Assembly (NCBI GenBank): GCA_030248065.1 | Contig: JASAMV010002125.1 | Coordinates: forward strand, 62,001-126,000 | DNA: 64,000 nt | Origin: Rhynchonema sp. JSB1_4 | Lineage: Eukaryota; Nematoda; Chromadorea; Monhysterida; Xyalidae | Direction: 5' to 3' | Part shown: positions 35,844 through 45,742 of the stretch, piece by piece | How the letters are laid out: every line of letters starts with the position of its first letter | How positions within the stretch are numbered: position 1 is the stretch's first letter | Position numbers and translations under genes: made by a program | Notes under the pieces: model-generated | Database searches by the model: none | Seen by the model: the letters and a program-made list of their open reading frames with translations, nothing else | Told to the model about the DNA's origin: nothing

Positions 35844-38800
35844 CTAATAATTGTGAATGTAAAACTTGAAGCCGGGTGCTGCTTCATAAAGAATGGCATT
35901 ATCGGAGTGATCAGTGAGCGCCATGCGACATTCCTTGGTCTGTGGGTGGTAGCTGGAAGTACGTTGGAATTTTCGTTTCATAATGACAGCACAATCAGCA
36001 ATTGAACAAGGTAATTTTTGATGACAACATGTTGAGAACTAATTCTATTGTAGTCCATGCATCTGCGCATATTTCGTGCTGATGCAGTTGGGCCTGGGCG
36101 ACAGTGTTCCATGCAAAATGCACGTGATTCAGAGGGCTGATATTACAGTGGTCAACTAAATTGCCCGTCGTCAGTTCGTCAATTCACATTGCAGAGTGGT
36201 CAATTCACCCCGAATATTATTTCTGGCGCTCATCCGGGGCTTACACATGCTGGTGTGTTTTGAGGGCACGCGGTGCACACATACGACTCATGGTGGGCTT
36301 GCGGTTTCGACCGAAAGTCCAATACCGCGGCTGCCTGGGTCTCGTAGGGGTTGCTGTGAGTTGACACGAAGTAGTTTGACCGCTTGAGTTTACCACTGTA
36401 ATATTAGCCACATGCGGCACCGAGCAGTCCGACTTGCTCGTGAAGGCTGTGAGCAGATAAACGCGGAATGGCAGAATTCTGCATTCCGCATTCCGCGTTT
36501 ATCTGCTAACCTTTGCGGAATTCTGCATTTCTGCAAGTAAATTTATGCTTTTGGTCAAACCTCTCAGTTGATGTTTAAGGGCGAACTTAGGTTAAATCCG
36601 GAATCCGGAATCCGGAAATAATTACATGCAAAAATAATAAACTATTTCCGGATGCAGAACACCACCTGCGTTTTCCGGAAATATTTCCGGATTCCGGTTT
36701 CCGGATGAAATTTTGGTTTTGCGTTTTCCGGAAATATTTCCGGATTCCGGATTCCGGATGAAATTTTGGTTTTGCGTTTTCCGGAAATGAAATCTGGACG
36801 TCAAGTCATCAGGTCCCTCGAACGAACAAAGAATATTTATGTCCAATAGGAATTTAAAACGCACATGGTAATGATTGTGTACATTGTCGTTCTGTCGTTG
36901 AGTCTTTTGTTTATTATTGTTAGATCTGTACGCATTGTGTCGTCTCAATAAAAAATGATCAATTTAGTTGGGTTATTGCTGAAATAAAGTTTTCTAGCGG
37001 AGGACAGATCAAATTGGTGAACATTTTTATACGGTAATGCCAAATATTTTGAACAGACCTCAACATGGTGATAACAGTTATGGAAATCAGCCTGTACTGT
37101 ATTACATGACTATGAAACAATCTGTCCTGTATTGTCGCAAACTTTTTAATCAAGTTACTCGCTCACCTGCACCACCCGCACATTTTGCCCACCGTGCCTT
37201 GCTGTTCATCGAAGAGTTTGGTTAGGTTAGCAGAAGTTCGCCCTTGCACCTACCTACATCTGCAGTTTATCTGTTCATTTGTTTGTTACGATGCATATCT
37301 CATCATATGCGACTAAAGTGACGTTTCACATTCGTGAACAAAACGCAGTTAAAAACAACAAGGTATTAAATCTGGAGCAAAAGTCACATCGCTTACAATA
37401 AACTTGCACCAAATACTTAAAAAAGTGATTGGTTTGAAAAAGCAATGTATCCCTAGATCGTGTTATGTAATTAAACAAATAAGCAACAAAGGTCATCCAG
37501 CGCAGCTTATTGTAATGTATAGTATGTATTTATCAGGTGCATAAAACTGTATAACAAGGAGCGAACACATCAACGACAACTCCGAACAGCAGTTTCGGCG
37601 TGCTGTTTGGTCGAAATATTTCCGGAAAACGCAAAAATAAAATAGTCATCCGGAATCCGGAATCCGGAAATATTTCCGGATTCCGGTTTCCGGATGAAAT
37701 TTTGGTTTTGCGTTTTCCGGAAATATTTCCGGAAAACGCAAAAATAAAAAAGTCATCCGGAAATCGGAATCCGGAAATATTTCCGGATTCCGGATTCCGT
37801 GTTCTACCTAAGTCCGCCCTAACACGCAACACTTTGAGGTCAGCACGCTGGAAGTTGTCATCGTCACCCAAGCACGCACCATTCCGCAAAGGTTAGCAGA
37901 TAAACGCGGAATGCGGAATGCAGAAATCTGCCATTCCGCGTTTATCTGCTAACCAATTTGCCTCCGCCCAACTGGCTCTAAGCGCACCACGACACAACAG
38001 CTCACCCAAAACTTTCGCAGACCCAATTTTCGGCACACGAAGCGATACACTGCAACAGATGTTTGGCCGTGTAGTTGTGGAACACTCCGGCATCGGTGAT
38101 ACGCTGGTCATTCATTGTGATCAGTTGACGGAACGTCGGCTCCGATTCACCTTTATTGGCAAAGACGATGATATGGTACACGTCACTAGCGGATCCAGAG
38201 GGCACAGGGGCATTGGTCAAAGTGGCCGCAGAAGAGGGGCCGCACCGCCATTTCGGGGAGAAGAAGGAAAAACGACCTTTAAATCGCTTGATTGTCACTC
38301 CGCAAAATCCAAAAGATCCAATTCACTCAATTTCTTTTTGTTCATTTCAAAGCAAGGGCGGATCCAGGGGGCCACAGGGGCCATGGCTACCTTTTGGTCC
38401 ATTTGGCCCCTGAAGGGGGCCACCGTTTCGGAAGGAAGAAGGAAAAGGACCACTAAATCGCTGGATTTTCATTCTAATACACGTCAAAAGTTCAAAAATC
38501 GCGCGCTTCGCGCGTCAGATACACCCATTTTCAGTGAAATTTAGCTTTCGCGCGTGTAAAAAGTGCCAAAATCTCGCGCGCTGCGCGCGCATCGTCACAT
38601 TTTGTATGATATTTGGTGTAAAAAGCGCGAAATTCAAAACAAGCACTAGACAAAAGTGACTTTTCAAAAGTGGAACAAGCACTGGATAAAAATGACTTTT
38701 TGGATTTGGCCCCTACCTTGGCCAAAAGCTGGATCCGCCTCTGCTTCAAAGCAGAGGTCGCAATCGGGCCGGGTTTGGCCGGCCCGGCCCGGCCCGAGCC

Positions 38801-41160
38801 CCCAAATCTCCGGCCCGGCCCGGCCCGACCCGTACCCCCAAATCTCCGGCCCGGCCCGGCCCGAACCCCCAAATCTCCGGCCCGGCCCGGCCCGGCCCGA
38901 ATTTTTGGCTCAGATTTTAACCCATTTTTTGTCACAATTTTTGCGATTTTTGAATCTATTTTTTTGGTTGAAAATTCATTGTTTTCCATGAAAAAGTCGC
39001 CAGATAGACAATACCAAGGTAGGTAAGGTAGATGACGCGCCATCCTGGTACAGATAGGTGAGGTCGCCGCCCCCCGGCTGGTACAGTAGGTTGCTATTTT
39101 TGGCTCAAAATGGTATAAAATCAATATTTTTCACTCCAAATAATCGAAAAATCGCGCGCTGCGCGCGAAATGAGGGTTTTAGAGTACGTTTTCATCATCT
39201 AAATTTAGACATAAAAAATTTTGTTCCCCCCAAGCTCGGCCGGTCCGGTACAGTAGGTAGGTTGGTTGCAGGCCTTTCTGCTGGTACAGTAGGTTGATTG
39301 CACGCCTGGGTAGCCACACCACTGGACAATACTGATCACTTACTTGCTGAATCCGTCAGAAATTTTAGTATTTTTGACAAAAAAACAACCCTACTTTTTC
39401 AGTAAAATAAGTCACTTCAGAAGCTTCGGGCCGGGGTGCCCGGCCCGGTCCGGCCCGACCCTCCAAATCTCCGGCCCGGCCCGGCCCGGCCCGAGCCAAA
39501 AGCCCAAAATCGCGGCCCGGCCCGAGGTCGGGCCGGCCCGATTGCGACCTCTGCTTCAAAGGTCCAAAAATCGAGCGCGCTTCGCGCGTCAGAGTGTGGT
39601 GTCAAACTAAAAAACGCCAAATTATGTACAAGCGGACAGCGTAAAACCGATTTTTGAAAAATTCAAACAGACACTAGTTTAAAATGGCTTTTGAAATTTA
39701 TCCCCCTTGACCGAAAACTGGATACGCCACTACACGTACATTGTGATACTGCCACAGAAACACAAAAGTCAGAGAGTTCAGCATTTTGATTCACCTAAAT
39801 ATTGCCGGTGTACACGTATATGATATCGACCATTTTCGACCATTTGGTTTGCTCAACTTACGATATTCACAATGTGGCGGCCAGGTCGTGTTGACCAGCA
39901 CGTCAAGCAACCCGTACACGTTCGCGCCACCCGAGCCATGCCAGAATATAGCTCCCTGAGATCCGATCACCTCTGGCGCATACCTCGGCCATGCGTCGTA
40001 TCTGTACCAGTGATTATTTGCCCATCCTGAAAATTTAGACATTTTGAAGCACTTTGTTTTTTTACTTGGGTTGTTTTTGACTAGTTCTAAACACAATTTG
40101 GAAGAAGTCCAACGCATTTTAAAAGCCAACCAGTAGCGCGCGTGGGCACCGGTCCAAAAAGTTTTCCGTTGAACTGGTAGTACCAGCCCGCTTCAGCCGA
40201 CGGATCCGGATACACGAACACACTCGGCGTGTAACGTTCAAGTGTTGTCCAGGCGCCGCCGTCAACGTAGCCCTATGTGTGCAATGTTTTGCTTTGATGT
40301 CACTGCTTCACGTAAAATCTTAGTCACAGGCCAAAAAATGGCCAATTTTCATGTGGTTAGTGCACATCGTCAACGCTGGTGGTCAACCAGGAAATGTTTG
40401 CAACATCCGATTGCCTTGTGGACGTGGTTTGTGGTCAAGATTATAAGGTTTGAGTCTTGTGTGGTGCTTTGGTCTGTCATATCATGGGTATCAAAAATGT
40501 AGCACACGCGTGCTGGGGCTGCCTTGGTGACCAGCGCTGACCATTTGAGCTGCCGGCTGAGCAATTCGCCAAAAAATATGGAAACGGCTCACCGCTGCTA
40601 CCATTTTCTGTTTGATGAGTGTTATGAGTTCGTGCGTGTGTAGGATCGACAGATGGCCAACGTAACCGGGCATATCATTATTGCAGGACGTTCTTGCCGT
40701 TGCCAATTCCACCAATATGCCAGCTTTGATCGCATAACAGCGACCATGGTACATGAATGCCGCGGCATTGGACGGCAACGCCAGACATTGCGCCTCGAGG
40801 GACACGCTTTCGACTGATCAACAAATATAACTGGGTCATTTGGACGGGCCTACTGTATTTTAAATCCGGAAACCGGAATCCAGGAAATATGGCAGGATTC
40901 CGGATTATCTTTTGCCTTGAAAATGTTGCAATGTTTCCCGAAATGGTTCGCACTTTTTTGGAATGCAAATTATTTTGCCAAATTTTGTTCGGGATTCCAG
41001 ATTTAGCCTATGTATTGGTCGCACAATGACCATATAAGAATTCATCAAAATCAATCCTGATTTTCACGTTCAGTCACTCTTAACTACTGTGCTATTTGTG
41101 ATTCTCACAAAACATTTTCAGCTGAAAATAATCCAGCAGATCAACCACGTTGCCGCAGGT
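35844..41160 (-). CDS. C-type lectin-like/PAN (Apple) domain protein, 5' end missing
   Basis: Seven minus-strand exons keep phase: 41160-41109, 40813-40602, 40549-40508, 40272-40131, 40026-39862, 38150-38006 and 35952-35844 (TAG), 288 codons plus a missing N-terminus. The C-type lectin-like part starts CLALPSNAAAFMYHGRCYAI, continues through TSCNNDMPGYVGHLSILHTH, WSALVTKAAPA and GYVDGGAW, and ends TTWPPHCEYR; the EPN/WND sugar and calcium motifs are not seen, so sugar binding is doubtful. The last two exons form a PAN domain (CIASCAENWVCESFGYHPQT...ECRMAL...GFKFYIHNY). It is probably secreted or extracellular. The 42-bp third exon is the least certain. Introns hold a GC-rich hAT MITE (38.75-39.55 kb) and CCGGAAAT repeats (36.6-37.8 kb). 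Confidence 0.75.
36241..36365. repeat. dispersed repeat (GGTTTCGACC...GCGGCTGCCTGGGTCTCG)
   Basis: Inverted relative to 57600-57720, with which it shares GAGACCCAGGCAGCCGCGGT, TTTGGGTCGAAACCGC and the GTGCCCTCAAA segment. A weaker trace is at 46105-46160. It lies in the last intron of the lectin/PAN gene. Confidence 0.6.
36451..36540. repeat. GCAGATAAACGCGGAATG palindromic repeat, copy 1
   Basis: GCAGATAAACGCGGAATG is followed, after a short centre, by its complement CATTCCGCGTTTATCTGC. A matching palindrome is at 37893-37955. Confidence 0.7.
36577..37239. mobile_element. element with AAGGGCGAACTT ends and CCGGAAAT subrepeats
   Basis: AAGGGCGAACTTAGG at the left and AGAAGTTCGCCCTT at the right. 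The left part (36597-36790) has about 52-bp subrepeats, each containing the palindrome TCCGGAAATATTTCCGGA followed by GATGAAATTTTGGTTTTGCG. A second array, inverted, occurs at 37607-37800. Confidence 0.55.
37607..37800. repeat. second TCCGGAAATATTTCCGGA array
   Basis: The same subrepeats as 36597-36790, largely in opposite orientation, with at least three TCCGGAAATATTTCCGGA-type palindromes. It ends at TACCTAAGTCCGCCC, which mirrors the GGGCGAACTTAGG left border at 36579. Confidence 0.7.
37893..37955. repeat. GCAGATAAACGCGGAATG palindromic repeat, copy 2
   Basis: TTAGCAGATAAACGCGGAAT faces ATTCCGCGTTTATCTGCTAA across about 23 bp. Confidence 0.75.
38357..38740. mobile_element. element with GGCGGATCCAG ends
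   Basis: GGCGGATCCAGGGGGCCACA at the left and GGCCAAAAGCTGGATCCGCC at the right. A related left end lies at 38189 (GCGGATCCAGAGGGCACAGG) and a related right end at 39718 (CTGGATACGCC), suggesting nested insertions. Confidence 0.6.
38752..39553. mobile_element. GC-rich hAT-type MITE (family B)
   Basis: 802 bp with ends CAGAGGTCGCAATCGGGCC and GGCCCGATTGCGACCTCTG and a perfect 8-bp duplication CTTCAAAG (38744-38751 and 39554-39561). Each end carries tandem GGCCCGGCCC tracts of about 35 bp with CCCCCAAATCTCC spacers. The middle holds GGTACAGTAGG repeats. No transposase frame. Confidence 0.9.
41014..41032 (+). repeat. single arm of the ATTGGTCGCACAATGAC palindrome
   Basis: TATTGGTCGCACAATGACC matches one arm of the perfect palindrome at 41271-41314. 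Confidence 0.6.
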
Positions 41161-41270
41161 CTGAAACATTCTCTTTACCACGTGTTTTGTGTGTGATCGC
41201 GCAACGCAACGTCATTGCCCCGTCACTAGCCTGCTTTGCGATTCAGGAAAAAAATTTGACCAATTCTTAT

Positions 41271-41314
41271 AAAGTCATTGTGCGACCAATACATATTGGT
41301 CGCACAATGACTTT
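41271..41314. repeat. perfect 44-bp palindrome
   Basis: Arms AAAGTCATTGTGCGACCAAT+A and their exact complement around a CA centre. It looks like two transposon ends joined head to head. Confidence 0.85.
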
Positions 41315-41343
41315 CGGAGCTAGCATGGTAATGCTAAGCGACA

Positions 41344-42793
41344 TACAGTGCTGGCCAAAAGTTTTTAGAATTTTGTTCTGTGGTAAGAAACGTGCCTGGC
41401 TGCTGCACACAATACAGTTGAGCGAGATCTGCGTGGCATGGATATGTAGGGCAGTGTACCCGCAACACATCAAACCAACATCGACCTCCGATCTCCGATC
41501 CCACGGGGCTTGGGTGCTCACGAGGGACTTTGGTCCACATTTGGGGCTGGCCAAAAGTTTTTAGAATTTTTTAGTTTTCGACTTTATTTTGCCATACAAG
41601 GTTCCACAAGAGTCTTTCGTGATTGGGAATCATATTAGCCGTGTGAGAAACTGTTGTTTTGCCACTTTGCCAAGTTGGAGTCCAACTGGTCCCACCGCGG
41701 TCGGGTACCGTTGCTTGCTCTGGTGACCGCGGAGTTCTAACGACTTCACAGCACGTGACGACAGCTGATAAAAAGGTAGTAAAATTGTGAGGTTCTGGAG
41801 TGCTTAGTTGATCGTTTTCAAACAATTGCAGGACAAATTACTGCATAAAAGTTCTATCAGGACCACAACCGATGTCACCGCGGTCGCGGTCACGGCATCG
41901 GTGAAAACGAAAACCAGCCGCAGGGTGGAGCTGATGCTTCAAACCCAACTTTTCGTTCCATAATTATGTTATTCCGTGCCCTTTTGGCCCAGTGTCACCA
42001 TTTGTGTGTGATCGAAGGACTGTACTGACTTTTAAAGATGGTATCGAAAAATTTTGGTCCATTTGCAAGGGTAAGAGGGCTGCCGAAAATTGAACCGTGA
42101 CCAAAAATTAGACAAGCATGCACTTACTGCAGTTGTATGTTTATTTGCATTGATATTATGGGTGCCCATCCAAACCAACACAAATAGACATTGTTAGGTA
42201 AGGCAGCCACTCTCCGGGGCCAATTTTCGTTTTCACCGATGCCGTGACCGAGACCGCGGTGACACCGGTTGTGGTCCTGATAGATGTTCTAGGGAGCAAT
42301 TTGCCCTGCAATTGTTTGAAAACGATCAACTAAGCACTCCAGAACCTCACAATTTTACTACCTTTTTATCAGCTGTCGTCACGTGCTGTGAAGTCGTTAG
42401 AACTCCGCGGTCACCAGAGCAAGCAACGGTACCCGACCGCGGTGGGACCAGTTGGACTCCAACTTGGCAAAGTGGCAAAACAACAGTTTCTCACACGGCT
42501 AATATGATTCCCAATCACGAAAGACTCTTGTGGAACCTTGTACGGCAAAATAAAGTCGAAAACTAAAAAATTCTAAAAACTTTTGGCCAGCCCCAAATGT
42601 GAACCAAAGTCCTTCGTGAGCACCCAAGCCCCGTGGGATCGGAGATCGGAGGTCGATGTTGGTTTGATGTGTTGCGGGAACACTGCCCTACATATCCATG
42701 CCACGCAGATCTCGCTCAACTGTATTGTGTGCAGCAGCCAGGCACGTTTCTTACCACAGAACAAAATTCTAAAAACTTTTGGCCAGCACTGTA
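41344..42793. mobile_element. Tc1-like non-autonomous element with IR/DR ends
   Basis: Bounded by TA, then CAGTGCTGGCCAAAAG at the left and its complement at the right. The first 15 bases equal the Tc1 end as I recall it. Each arm is about 560-580 bp and very similar to the other, with a further GGCCAAAAGTTTTTAGAA about 200 bp in, as in IR/DR-type Tc1 relatives. The arms even carry the same 84-codon frame on opposite strands (41825-41571 and 42312-42566), differing by one residue; this is taken as a by-product of the arms. No transposase. Confidence 0.85.
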
Positions 42794-42829
42794 TGTATTA
42801 TTGAAAAAAGGGAGTGAAAACGCGCTCGG

Positions 42830-43005
42830 CAAAAAAAAGGGAACACCCCCAGACAACCCACCGCGCCTGCCAAAAAAAGGGCGCCCCCCCCCCCGCCTAA
42901 AAAAAGAGGGGGAGAGGGCGCGCCGGGAAAAGGGGGCGACCCCCCCCCCCACCCGCCCGCGCCGCGCCAAAAGGGGGGGGGGCGGCCCCCCCCCCCCCCC
43001 GCACC
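42830..43005. other. homopolymer-rich low-confidence sequence
   Basis: Runs of C, G and A of 5-15 bases alternate in a way unlike the rest of the window, between two partial copies of the 139-bp repeat (42794-42832 and 43006-43100, both inverted). This looks like a consensus error over a collapsed repeat. Confidence 0.6.
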
Positions 43006-43221
43006 TGTGTATTATTGAAAAAAGGGAGTGAAAACGCGCTCGGCGAAAAAAAGGGCGTCAAAGCGCCCTAGACTGCTATAAACTGTACATGCGCGCTGTT
43101 TGTTCCACTGTGTTGTTCACCGCTAAAGGTGCAAGTTTCATGTTTGCATTGTGATTCACACGCTAACATTCTCATTTTCATATCCCCCACTTTTATCTGC
43201 AAAATCTTCATCTTTATCTTA

Positions 43222-43464
43222 TCAAGCTCGACGAATGTTTCCCTCCGCCATACAAAAATAAGAAGAAACATATCTTTGACAAAAATGATATGACGAAAAT
43301 CGCTTTGTGCCGTCATACCAGCGGCCTAAAGAACGCTGGACATGTACCAGGTCTGATATTTTGTTGACAAGCGGAAGTTTCTGTCCATCTTGATTTTCTA
43401 AAGCGATGAGCGGTGACCAGGCTGGTCCAGGGGTTCCAGGAACGTCCACACAGCTACGTTGCAC
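43222..43464 (-). CDS. possible lectin-like exon, uncertain
   Basis: A minus-strand frame encodes CVDVPGTPGPAWSPLIALEN, then a charged helix and LGRWYDGTKRFSSYHFC. The G-x-W-x-DGT segment resembles the middle of C-type lectin domains, and the position would suit the missing 5' part of the lectin/PAN gene. Splice borders are not clear. Confidence 0.3.
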   Translation of the reverse strand: MQRSCVDVPGTPGPAWSPLIALENQDGQKLPLVNKISDLVHVQRSLGRWYDGTKRFSSYHFCQRYVSSYFCMAEGNIRRA

Positions 43465-43949
43465 GGAAGCTTTGGCCGATGTTTAGGAGAATGTCATGCA
43501 CATCACCTGCCTGAACAGGGCTGAAAGCTTTAAAATGACACCTGCAACAGTCGGTCTGTCACAAAGTGACGCTGAGCTGCGTAATTCCGCTGACGGAAGG
43601 TTACGGTGTAGACGCCGAGTGCAGGTCTGTGGGTTTTTATGCAGAAAACTCCGGTGGTGCGTGTTGTTCTACACTGTTGTCATCAAATTAAACCAGCACG
43701 CATATCACTTGGATGTCAAACTACCTCTTTCTTGGATGGCAGCTTTGTTGCCATGAATTTGACGACGACCAGTGATCTACGTAATGTACCCACATCCTGC
43801 AGCACCGCCAGGGATCATGTGGAGCTACGATGACCTGGTGCAACAGCCCTCTGCGCAAACAGAGACGGAAACGGAAAACTAACACCCTGTAGAATACAGG
43901 ATCACAATACACAATACTGTATGCAGGATTGAGCGGGTTTGCTTTGAGC

Positions 43950-44199
43950 GATATCAAACTTGGTGATCGGATTGGATGTGACTTGCCGTGGTCACGCACG
44001 AGTGATTCTTGCATTGAGGATATTAAGAAATTTTATTTCCACTAATATCGCCCAGCTTAAAAGTTATTTAGTTTAGGTCGGAGAACATCTACGCTGGTCG
44101 AAATTGCGGTATAACTAAAGTCCTTACTATCCCTAATTCAAAAAAGTCACGTATGCAAGGCAGTACTGGTTTGATCCGATCCGATCAGCAAGTTGTATG
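43950..44199. mobile_element. MITE with GATATCAAACTTGGTGATCG ends, copy 2
   Basis: The left end is exact; the right end is degenerate (CCGATCAGCAAGTTGTATG). The first 60 bases align with 30465 onward. Confidence 0.6.
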
Positions 44200-44249
44200 A
44201 AACCCCACCCTTCTCGAACATCCAATGCACATTAGTCCTCGGCAAATTG

Positions 44250-44845
44250 ACGGTCGTTTTCGCTGAGCGAGTTTTCACTCCCTTCTTTCAATAATACACA
44301 GGTGCGACATCAGGTGGGCGCCACTCTCCGCCCTTTTTTATGCAAACAGCGCGCATGTACAGCTTACAGTAGTCTGGGGCGTTTTGACGCCCTTTTTTTC
44401 GCCGAGCGCGTTTTCACTCTCTTTTTTCAATAATACATAGGTGCGACATCAGGTGGGCGCCAACCTACGCCCTTTTTTATGCAAACAGCGCGCATATGTA
44501 CAGCTTACAGTAGTCTGGGGCGTTTTGACGCCTTTTTTTTCGCCGAGCGCGTTTTCACTCCCTTTTTTCAATAATACATAGGTGCGACATCAGGTGGGCG
44601 CCAACCTACGCCCTTTTTTATGCAAACAGCGCGCATGTACAGCTTACAGTAGTCTGGGGCGTTTTGACGCCCTTTTTTTCGCCGAGCGCGTTTTCACTCC
44701 CTTTTTTCAATAATACATAGGTGCAACACCAGGTGGGCGCCAACCTACGCCCTTTTTTATGCAAACAGCGCGCATGTACAGCTTACAGTAGTCTGGGGCG
44801 CTTTGACGCCCTTTTTTTCGCCGAGCGCGTTTTCACTCCCTTTTT
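44250..44845 (+). repeat. 139-141-bp tandem repeat, about four units
   Basis: GTTTTGACGCC starts recur at 44381, 44522, 44661 and 44800 (the last as GCTTTGACGCC). Units contain CGCCGAGCGCGTTTTCACTC, ATAATACATAGGTGC, GGTGGGCGCC and CAGCTTACAGTAGTCTGGGG. Inverted partial copies lie at 42794-42832 and 43006-43100. Confidence 0.9.
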
Positions 44846-45100
44846 GCTCACTAATCTATACATTAGACCCAGTGACGGCCGATCGACGCCCTTTTTAGCC
44901 GATACCAAGCGTTTGGGCATTTTTCCTACCTTTTACAGCGATTCGGCCTCTCTACGCCTTTAAAGTGCCCGGTCGGCTTTTCTTTCTCCTTAAAAGTGCT
45001 AGGCTGGCCTTTCTGCCTCCTTTAAAGTGCTCGACCGCTTTTCTTGCTCCTTTAAAGTGCCCGATGGCCAATCTCACGCCCCATAGTGCTTAAGATTACA
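44846..45100 (+). repeat. degenerate CCTTTAAAGTGC repeats
   Basis: CCTTTAAAGTGC or CTTAAAAGTGCT recurs at roughly 40-bp steps, continuing the CGCCCTTTTT theme of the preceding tandem array. Confidence 0.5.
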
Positions 45101-45217
45101 GTTACCAAGGACTTACAAGCTATGTTTGATAATACGAGGTACATATTAACCAGTCGGTTCCAGAACTGATTTCAAAATGCTGAAAGGAGCCCTTTTAAGC
45201 GAGTTACGAAATTACAA

Positions 45218-45722
45218 ACTTGGCGCTCCACTGGTGTGGTCGAGCGCACGTCGGGCGCCTCTCCTGTTGCCGGCAGCAACTTTTAGTCAAACTTTGGGCT
45301 CCACGCATGTTTTGGCCAGCACATAAAGTCTCTATAGGCAATAAAACTTCGCGCTCCACACCAGAGAACGAACTTGGCGCTCCTCTCATGAACATGAGGC
45401 TCCTCCCTAAACTTCGAGCTCCTCTCGGCGGTACTCTCAAACTTGACGCGCTTCTTTAAACTTGGCGCTCCCCTGTGAGCTTTAAAAAACTTGGCGCTCC
45501 ACAAAAAAACATGGTGCTCCACAATAAAACATGGCGCTCCACAAAAAAGATGGCGCTCCACAAAAAACATCGCGCTCCACAAAAAACATGGCGCTCCACA
45601 AAAAAACATGACGCTCCACAAAAAAAACATGGCGCTCCACAAAAACGGTTCGAGTAAACTTCGCGCTCCACAAAAAAACTTCGCGCTCCACCGAAAAAGG
45701 GGTTGCACATCGCGCTCCACAA
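45218..45722 (+). repeat. GGCGCTCCACAAAAAACAT minisatellite
   Basis: More than a dozen imperfect 19-22-bp units around GGCGCTCCAC plus an A run; the right half (45484-45722) is more regular than the left. It ends 20 bp before the acceptor of the first recognised exon of the lectin/sushi gene, so it is probably intronic. Confidence 0.85.
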
Positions 45723-45742
45723 CCGCACCGCTATCTGGCCAG

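Noticed and set aside
41571..42566. Duplicate 84-codon frame in the two arms of the Tc1-like element
   Set aside because: Mirrored by the inverted arms. No transposase motif such as DDE, so not annotated as a gene, though its near identity is noted.
43222..43464. Retrotransposon reverse transcriptase fragment
   Set aside because: Considered because of LIALENQDG, but no RT motif (such as YxDD) or flanking element structure was found; left as a low-confidence lectin-like exon.
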